Origin: Voacanga thouarsii
Taxonomy: Eukaryota; Streptophyta; Magnoliopsida; Gentianales; Apocynaceae
Direction of reading: 5' to 3'
Length of the DNA stretch: 64,000 bases
Assembly: GCA_026120185.1 (NCBI GenBank)
Contig: JANUWF010000008.1
Location: 744,001 to 808,000, forward strand
Part shown: one piece after another, positions 56,661-64,000 of the stretch
How the letters are laid out: the number at the start of each line of letters is the position of its first letter
Position numbering within the stretch: the stretch's first letter is position 1
Position numbers and translations under genes: made by a program
The notes under the pieces: model-generated
The model's input: the letters and a program-made list of their open reading frames with translations, nothing else
The model's database searches: none
Told to the model about the DNA's origin: nothing

Positions 56661-57150
56661 TCTTCATATACATATTAAAACTTGAAATAGTATATTTGCT
56701 AATCAATTTATTTATTTACTATTAACATTATTATTGTTATAAATTTATAAATATTAAGTGAAATAAAATTAATTTATTCATTGACAAAAATAAAATTTTA
56801 ACCTTTTTTTAAAAAATTATTTAGAATAATAGATTTTTTTATAAAATTCTAAAAAACTTGTACTTAAAAAAATAAAAATATTAATGATCTCATCTTATAC
56901 ATGGTACAACTGAAAATGATATATAAAATTTTTGAAATGATCTATAATTAAAGAAGATATCAATTTTCATTAACCAAATCTCAATAGACCATATTGAGCG
57001 AAATATTATCAGTTCAAAAATAGTAATATTAAATTTAAATATAATTTTCTCATTTAGTTATAAATCTTAATTTTTTCATTAAGAAACAAATTAAAATAGA
57101 TTCTATTATTTCTAAATTTTTATTTATTCAGAAAATATTAGAATTCGTTA

Positions 57151-57152
<2 letters not shown>
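56661..57152. other. AT-rich CACTA interior, no gene seen
   Basis: Very AT-rich with homopolymer runs. Nothing recognisable. Confidence 0.5.

Positions 57153-57199
<47 letters not shown>
57153..57199. repeat. (TG)n microsatellite
   Basis: An uninterrupted TG run of about 23 units, immediately before the 152-bp tandem array. Confidence 0.95.
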
Positions 57200-57201
<2 letters not shown>

Positions 57202-57234
57202 AGATAGCATATGACTATATATGCACTAAATACA

Positions 57235-59500
57235 TATTGGCATATCAAATTAACGATCCAACCATTAGATTTCCTAAAATCATTAAGAAAAGTGTTATGA
57301 CAAAGTTTGATGGCAATCGGATATATTTTGGCCTAAAATCTACCATAATATCTAGAAAAATATCCAAAGCATAAAGTATTTACTAAGATAGGCATATCAA
57401 ATTAACGATCCAACCGTTAGATTTGTTAAAATTACTAAGAAAAGTGTTATGACAAAATTTAAAGGTATTCGGATATAATTCGGTACATAGTCTAGAATAT
57501 ATCTAAACAAATATCCAAAACCTAATACATTTACAAATATAGGCATATTAAATTAAAGATCCAACCGTTAGACATGTTAAAATCACTAATAAAAATGTTA
57601 TGACAAAATTTGAAGGTAATTAGATATATTTTGGCACATAATCTAGAATAATATCTAAAAAAATATCCAAAACCTAATATATTTACAAATATAGGCATTT
57701 TAAATTAAAGATCCAACCGTTAGATATGTTAAAATCACTAATAAAAATGTTATGACAAAATTTGAAGGTAATCGGATATATTTTGGCACATAATTTAGCA
57801 TAATATCTTTAAAAATATCCCAAACCTAACGCATTTACAAAGATAGATATATCAAATTAACAATCCAATCATTACATTTGTTAAAATTACTAAGAAAAGT
57901 GTTATAACAAATTTTGAAGGTAATCAGAAATATTTTGGCACATAATTTAGCATAATATCTTTAAAAATATCCAAAACCTAACGCATTTACAAAGATAGAT
58001 TTATCAAATTAACAATCCAATCATTAAATTTGTTAAAATTACTAAGAAAAGTGTTATGGCAAAATTTTAAGGTAATCTAATAGATTTTTGGTACACAATC
58101 CAGCATCATATCTAAAAAAATACCCAAAACCTAACATATTTATAAAGATAGGCATATCAAATTAACGATCCAACCGTTAGATTTGTTAAAATCAATAAGA
58201 AAAATGTTATGAATAAATTTGAATGTAATCGGATATATTTTGGTACATAATTAGCATAATATCTAAAAAAATAACCAAAACCTAACGCATTTACAAAGAT
58301 AAGCATATTATATTAACAATCCAACCATTAAATTTGTTAAAATCACTATAAAAAGTGTTATGAAAAAAATTTGAAGTTAATCGGATATACTTTGGTACAT
58401 AATCAAGCATAATATCTAAAAAAAAAAAAAAATCTAAAACCTAACGCATTTACAAAGATAGACATATGAAATTAACAATCCAACCGTTGAATTTGTTAAA
58501 AATTACTATGTAAAGTGTTATGACAAAGTTTTAAAGTAATCGGATATATTTCGGTACACAATCTAAAATAATATCTAAAAAAAAAATCCAAAACCTAACG
58601 TATTTAAGACATGCGCATCAAATTAACAATCTAGTCATTAGATTTATTAAAATCACTAATAAAAGTATTATGACAAAATTTTAAGGTTATCGGATATAAT
58701 TTGGTACATAATCTAGCATAATATCAAAAAAAAAAAAAAATCCAAAACCTAATGCATTTATAAAGATAGGCATATCAAATTAATGATCCAACCATTAGAC
58801 TTTTTAAAATTACTATGAAAAGTGTTGTGACTAAATTTGAAAGTAATTAGATATATTTTGGTATATAATCTAGTATAATATCTAAAAAAAATATCCAAAA
58901 CCTAACGCATTTACAAAGATATGCGAATCAAATTAACGATCCAACCATCAGATTTACTAAAATCACTAAGAAAAGTGTTATGACAAAATTTGAAGGTAAT
59001 CGGATGTAATTTGGTACATAATCTAGAATAATATCTAAAAAATATAAAAAACCTAACGCATTTATAAAGATAGGCATATCAAATTAATGATCCAATCATT
59101 TGATTTGTTAAAATTATTAATAAAAATATTATGACAAAATTTGAAGGTAAACGATATTTTTTGGTATTTATCTAGCATAATATCTTAAACAATATCTAAA
59201 ACCTAACACATTTACAAAGATATACATATCAAATTAACGATCCAATTATTAAATTTGTTAAAATTGATAAGAAAAGTGTTATGACAAAATTTGAAGGTAA
59301 TCGGATATATTTTGACACATTATCTAGTAGAATATCTAGAAAAATATCCAAAACCTAACGCATTTATAAAGATAGGCGTATCAAGTTAATGATCCAACCG
59401 TTAGATTTGTTAAAAATATTGAGAAAAGTGTTATGACAAAATTTGAAGATAATTGGATATATTTTTGACACAGTCTAGTATAATATCTAGAAAAACTTAA
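57235..59500. repeat. Tandem array, about 152-bp unit, about 15 copies
   Basis: Units begin (GGCATATCAAATTAACGATC-like) at about 57241, 57393, 57544, 57696, 57848, 58000, 58153, 58304, 58463, 58614, 58771, 58922, 59075, 59225 and 59377. Each contains ATCCAACCGTTAGAT, AAAAGTGTTATGACAAA, TTTGAAGGTAATCGGATATA, TTTTGGCACATAATCTAG and CCAAAACCTAACGCATTTAC. The copies differ from each other by point changes and poly-A length. The array fills most of the right arm of the CACTA; nothing like it is in the left arm. Confidence 0.95.
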
Positions 59501-59659
59501 TAAAAATTAATAAAACTTTATAAAAACTAGGTAGTTAGTCCAAAAAACTTTATAAAATAGTAATATCAAGATTTGAACACAATACAATTATCTCAACTAT
59601 GGTGTTTAATGAACGCTTCCATTTTATGTTGATATTTTTTAATATTTGATAAAATAAGA

Positions 59660-59920
59660 AAAAATGTACCTTTTCTACAGTTTAGAAAAACTGTGGGAAA
59701 TAAAAGTTTTTTACCCACAATTTCAAATCTCTGCGGCAAAAAATTATTTTTACCCACACAATTTTTAAATCGTGATAAAAAAGAACTTTTACTTATAAAA
59801 ACGTGACCGTGACAAAATAAAGTGTTACAAAAAGATTTATATGCCACAGAATTCAAAACTGTGATAAAAACTAAGCTTTCACCACAAATTTTGCTATGTT
59901 GTGAATAAAAGCGTTGCCAA
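59660..59920. repeat. Right subterminal repeat region of the CACTA
   Basis: Short motifs AACTGTGGG, CCCACAATTT, CTGCGGCAAAAA, AACTGTGATAAAA and CACCACAAATTT occur in both orientations, counterparts of those at 37840-38280. Confidence 0.7.
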
Positions 59921-59943
59921 AAGCCACTTTTTTTGTAGTGTAG

Positions 59944-61510
59944 GAAAGTGAGATTGTCTACACTTCATTGGTACAAACTATAAAATTGGAAACATGGGTG
60001 ATTGAAGGAGGAATAAGGATGAAAAATATTTCAATTCAAACTATCTTTTCGCAACAATTGAAAGAAGAGCAAGAGAAAGACGAAGAATTGCAAAATTTAT
60101 CCAAGAAAGCAGTAGATGAAGGGAAAGGTGATTTCCATATTGATGATGTTGGAATTCTTCGATATAGTGACAGATATTGTTTACCAAAGTAAACTAGCTT
60201 GAAATAGGAAATTTTAACTAATGCACATTGGAGTAAGTATACAATCCACCCAGGACCAGTCAAGATATATCGAGATCTAAAATAGTGCTACTGGTGGATT
60301 GGGATGAAGAAAGACGTTGATCAATTTGTAGCTCGGTGCCTTACATGTCAACAGGTGAAAGCGGATCAACAACGACTGGGAGAATTATTACAACCATTAC
60401 TAGTACCCTCACGAAAATAGGATGAGATCACTATGGATTTTGTAATAGGGTTATCAATGACTGTAGGACAACGGGATACTATATGAGTTGTAGTGGATCA
60501 GTTGACTAAGTCCGCTCATGTTATTCCTATAAATCAACAAGACTCTTTGGAAAAACTAAGTAAGATTTACATAGAAGAAGTGGTCAGACTATATGTAGTG
60601 CCTTCCAGTATTGTGTCTAATCGTGACCCGAGATTTACTTCAAAATTTTGGACCAAATTACTGCAATTATGTGGGACACGATTGAAGTTTAGTACAGCTA
60701 CACATTCACAAACAGATGGACAATCAGATCGAATGATTCATATTTTGGAAGATATGTTGCAGACATGCGCATTAGACTTTGGAGCAAAATGGATTAATAA
60801 TTTGGTATATGTAGAGTTTGCATATAATAACAGCTACCAATCAATAATTTGGATGGCTCCGTTTGAAGCTTTGCATGGAAGAAAATGTCAAATGCCTCTA
60901 TACTGGGAAAGTTTAGGGCGAAACCAAAATGCTCCGGATGCTTTGGATCTTGAAAAAACAAAGAGGGCGGTAGAGTTAATCAAAGTAAGATTGGAAGCTG
61001 CTCAAAGTCGGCAAAAGAGTTATGCTGACCAACGTAGGATAGACTTGGAATTTATCGAAGGGGATCAAGTATTTTTAAAGTTGACACCAAAACGTTATCT
61101 GGGAAGCAAAGTACAAAAAAAGTTGGCACCACAGTACATTGGACAATTTCTCATTCTGGAAAGAATTGGAAAAGTGACGTATCGATTAAATTTGCATGCA
61201 GAGCTACAAGGCATTCACGATGTATTTCATATATCTCAGCTTCAGAAATATGTAACTGACCCTGAACATGTACTGAATGAAGAACCAATTGAGAGGACTC
61301 CAGATTTGAGTTATGAGGAGAAACTAATTAGAATTTTAGAATTTGCAGAGAAATAATTGAGGCGTAAAAGAATTCTATTGGTGAAAGTACTTTGAAATCA
61401 TCACCCAATGTAAGATGCTACATGTGAGCTAAAAGCAGAGATGTGTAGGGAGTATCCAGAGCTTTTTTGAGGCATAATCTTAATTTGGAGGACGAAATTT
61501 TCTGAATAAG
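59944..61510 (+). pseudogene. pol: gypsy-2 integrase and chromodomain (3' part of the split pol)
   Basis: Continues the RNase H frame from 37803 (ADAL|..RKVRL). Zinc-binding part: YWWIGMKKDVDQFVARCLTC. Core: MDFVIGLS, DQLTKSAHVIPINQQDSLEK, VVPSSIVSNRDPRFTSKFW, THSQTDGQSDRMIHILEDML and WINNLVYVEFAYNNSYQ. The second catalytic Asp (SDRD) is Asn and the Glu of QSERT is Asp. The C-terminus has LHAELQGIHDVFHISQLQKY and DPEHVLNEEP. After a stop at 61354 a chromodomain-like tail follows (RRKRILLVKVL, CELKAEMCREYPELF). A 287-codon open frame runs 60493-61356. Confidence 0.9.
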
Positions 61511-61520
61511 GGAAAATTAA
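61511..61520 (+). other. Polypurine tract of gypsy-2
   Basis: GGGAAAATTAA, purine-rich, directly before the 3' LTR start TGATATCCCAAT at 61521. It follows the GGAGGACGAAATTTTC end of the coding region, as in other Tekay-type elements. Confidence 0.65.
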
Positions 61521-62420
61521 TGATATCCCAATATTTTGTACTTTAAACTATGACTACTTTATACAGAAAGAGAATTTTTATGTAATGCTAGAATAAGAAA
61601 TGATTAGTTTAATAAGATGAAGGTTTTGGTGCTAAAAAACCTTTTAGGGATATAATTGGAATTTGGACGCAAATTGTGGAAAACTGAGCGAGAATTTTGA
61701 AATTATGAGGGGCACCGTTTGCTCCATTCCACGCATGGATCGAGATAGTAAAATAAAATTTTTTCCTAAGTGGGATTGATGACGCATTGAATTAAGTGTA
61801 TTTCTGAGGAAAAATAATTATTTCTGAAGAAATAAGGAAAAAGGAATTAAAAGTGTACAAGTATTGATATGTGATTGGTGGAAGGATACAAGTGGTGAAT
61901 CATGATTGGTTGCATGAACAATCATGAAAGTAGTTTCTATAGAATTCTATGGATTTCTTGAGAATTCCAAGCGAACACCTATACATAAGTATATAGGTGG
62001 ACCAATAGAAATCTTCCAACTATATTGTAATATCCTATATTTTTACATTTTAGTGGGTGACTACTTTTGATAGAACGAGAATTTGTATCAGTGACTAGAA
62101 CAAGAAATGATCAGTATAATGAGATGAGCATCTTGTGTAATAAAATTATCCATGGGTATTATTAGAATTTTAAAATTTATAGGGACTTAGTTGGAATTTT
62201 TGTATTTGTTCTACCCATATCCTAAATATTTAGATTGCGACTACTTTGTACAGTGTGAGAATTTGGGTATAAGCCCAGAACAAAAGTTAATCAATGCGAT
62301 GAGATGAACATTTTGGTATAATTTGAGTTTTCAGGGATATTATCCTAATTTTGATCGCGATTGGGATTTTGAGCACAAATTGGAAAGAATTGAGAATTTT
62401 GGTTTTCACTATTGGGTTCA
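61521..62420 (+). repeat. Three degenerate subrepeats at the start of the gypsy-2 3' LTR
   Basis: Copies at 61521-61705, 62028-62212 and 62213-62420. Each starts with ATATCC..ATATTT, then GACTACTTT.TA, GAGAATTT, GAACAA(A)AAATGAT-like, GATGA.CATTTTGGT and an AGGGATAT..GGAATTT block. The first and second are separated by about 320 bp of unrelated sequence. Confidence 0.7.
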
Positions 62421-63716
62421 GTGAAATTTATAAATTCCATTGGTAGAATAAAATATTTTTCCAATATGTGACTGAATTATAGTTATTTTTTGAAAAAAAA
62501 TCTGAAATGCGATCAAAATTGTGACAAGCGATGTAACATGATTGGTGGATGAAAACAAGTGTTACAATATCATTGAAGGAGTGAAATATTTGTGGCATTA
62601 TCTAATTGCAAAATCTTATTGAATAAGTTTAAGAATTAAGGAATTTAATTAAATCAACCAAAAAGAAAAATGGTTGAAAATGGATAGCCCACAATTTGTG
62701 ACCTGGTCACAATTGTTGACCATATATGGCGGTGAAGACATAGTAGCCGGCCACAAGAGGAATAAAAGGAAGAAGGAAAAGGAAAAGAATGAAAAAGGAA
62801 AGAAAAGTTAGAGAAAAATAGGAGGAAAAAAAAATGAGAGAGAAAGCATTTCTTAAGAGAAAAAGGAAGAACTTGGAGGAAATCAAGCTTGGAGAATCAC
62901 ACAAACAAGGTAAAAGGCTATACTTCATGAATCAAAATTATAGATTTCATCGCGGTGATCGTTTTGATATAAATTTTATCATGAAATCATGAAGATTATG
63001 ATTATGTGTAGCATTATTTGTGAACTATGTGAAGAATTACGTGTGTGAGTGTGTGCCGGCTATTTGAAGGGTTCATGTACTATATTTTGTATGATGGATA
63101 GGTGTGCTTTGATGGTGATTTGAAGGGTTGATCATGGTTGTAAAAGATGGTTGTGGAATTGGAAAGGAAACGGAAGTTAAACGCTTAAGAGAATGAATTA
63201 TGATCATTCTTGGTTGTAGATGTTGGTTGTGAGTTGTTTAAATACGAACTTGGTAACTTGCTTGAATCTGAAAAATCTGAAGAATTAAGGGTGTTTCGAA
63301 GGGAAATGAAGCAGATTAAGTGTAAAATAAATGTTATAAAGTAAGGAGAACAAGTAGGTGGAGTTGTTTGTGGAAAACGGATAAAATCCATAGAAATTAT
63401 GAGACATTTTTGTCTCAGTAGTTTCTGGATGAAATTGAAGTTGAGGGAATGGACTCCATAGAAATGTAGTTGAAGGTCTAATGAGATTTTTGATATAAAA
63501 TGGAGACCAATCAGAGTTGTGGATAAAAAATTATGAACAAAACAAAATGTTGTAGCAAAGAGGTAAAATGCAGAATTTCATTTTAAAAGAAATGAACTCA
63601 AAGGAGTTTTATTTATATGAAAAGAGGAATGGAAAGAATGAGAATCATGAAGAGATATTATTCTTATGAAGAGAAAGGAAATGTGGAAATAAGAAATAAA
63701 GGATTTGGATACACAA

Positions 63717-63750
63717 TGTGTGTGTGTGTGTAGTGTGTGTGTGTGTGTGT
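63717..63750. repeat. (TG)n microsatellite
   Basis: TG run interrupted once by TAG, inside the gypsy-2 3' LTR. Confidence 0.9.
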
Positions 63751-64000
63751 ATTTATTCTACAAAGAGAATGAAGTAATATTATGTTATTTATTGGAAATA
63801 AATGAATGAATTCTATGTTTGTACAAGCTGCCGATTTTGTTGTAGCTTGGTTGTGAAAATACAGCTTTGATCATGACTAGAAATTGTGTGAATGAATGAT
63901 GTTTACGAGAGAAAATGAATGAATTAAGTGAAGATTATATGCTTTAGAGAAGAAAGAACAAAGATAAATCATGTTTTGTTGGAAAATGGATTTAATAAAA

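Larger units (their letters stand above)
37804..59940. mobile_element. CACTA (En/Spm-type) transposon, 22.1 kb with nested copia; no transposase seen
   Basis: Terminal inverted repeats: left CACTACAAAAAAAAGTGACT (37804), right, read inward, CACTACAAAAAAAGTGGCTT (59940), both continuing TTTGGCAAC. The TSD is TAG. Subterminal zones (37840-38280 and 59660-59920) carry many short repeats of the TTTTGCCACGG / AACTGTGG type in both orientations, typical of CACTA transposase-binding regions. Without the nested copia (40704-54866) the element is about 8 kb. No frame resembles a TNP2/TNPD or TNPA protein, so it looks non-autonomous. It carries a copia RT fragment, a GC-rich minisatellite, microsatellites and a 152-bp tandem array. 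Confidence 0.93.
34320..64000 (+). mobile_element. Ty3/gypsy element gypsy-2 (Tekay-like chromovirus), split by a CACTA element
   Basis: 5' LTR remnant to 34606 (ends GAGTGTTACA), degenerate primer site, gag, protease, RT and RNase H to 37803, then a CACTA transposon (37804-59940). Integrase and chromodomain follow from 59944, then the polypurine tract and 3' LTR from 61521 to past the window end. The pol frame rejoins exactly when the CACTA and one TAG copy are removed. The 5' LTR start and the 3' LTR end are not visible, so LTR length is unknown. Confidence 0.88.
61521..64000 (+). repeat. 3' LTR of gypsy-2, runs off the window
   Basis: Begins TGATATCCCAAT. The first 900 bp hold three related subrepeats. 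A purine-rich stretch at 62755-62880 contains AATAAAAGG (62760-62768), a possible TATA-like element, after CATATATGGCGG. A (TG)n run lies at 63717-63750. No coding frame is credible. The LTR end (expected ..GTGTTACA) is beyond the window. Confidence 0.7.

Noticed and set aside
56348..56706. Cys-rich minus-strand frames (MYVC repeats)
   Set aside because: Pure translation of the ACAT microsatellite.
57235..59500. CRISPR-like array
   Set aside because: Whole 152-bp units repeat without unique spacers, in a eukaryotic transposon context.

Overview
The window looks like nuclear DNA from a flowering plant, from a repeat-rich heterochromatic block. It is AT-rich. I find no host gene and no RNA gene that I can defend. 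Almost every stretch is explained by nested, degenerate transposable elements: Ty1/copia and Ty3/gypsy LTR retrotransposons with tRNA-Met-type primer sites, solo LTRs, one CACTA transposon and a 5'-truncated RTE-like LINE. Lineage names (Tekay/Del-like, TNT1-like and so on) come from motif recognition only. The species cannot be named.

Layout, left to right. 1-1325: short repeats and AT-rich DNA. 1326-5330: a decayed Ty1/copia coding region (+). About 5335-6806: the 3' part of a Tekay-type LTR (+). 6807-19956: a minus-strand Tekay-like Ty3/gypsy element with a long LTR (about 4.3 kb intact at 15637-19956) and gag/protease missing. Its 3' LTR is broken by a 3.4-kb solo LTR (8722-12136). That element sits in the gag of a second Ty3/gypsy element (gypsy-1, +), whose remains run from 19957 to about 34320. 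Gypsy-1 is also broken by a minus-strand Ty1/copia element (20196-29169) and a LINE 3' end (30762-31306).

From about 34320 to the end lies a third Ty3/gypsy element (gypsy-2, Tekay-like chromovirus, +). A 22.1-kb CACTA insertion (37804-59940, TSD TAG) splits its pol gene exactly at the RNase H/integrase junction. The CACTA carries a plus-strand Ty1/copia element (40704-54866). The 5' LTR of that element holds an inverted solo LTR of the same family (41752-46862), which in turn holds another 3.4-kb solo Tekay LTR (42410-45809). This is a five-layer nest. The CACTA itself has no recognisable transposase. It carries a 136-bp GC-rich minisatellite, long microsatellites and about 15 copies of a 152-bp satellite-like unit.

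Insertion order can be read directly from target-site duplications, from restored reading frames at three insertion points, and from one paralogous empty site. The genes do not form a working system, because every gag/pol copy has stops, frameshifts, deletions or lost catalytic residues. The signals I think most worth a second look lie in the long Tekay LTRs: a tRNA-like A-box/B-box pair about 250 bp from the LTR start in two diverged subfamilies, and a hairpin whose stem shows compensatory changes between subfamilies.
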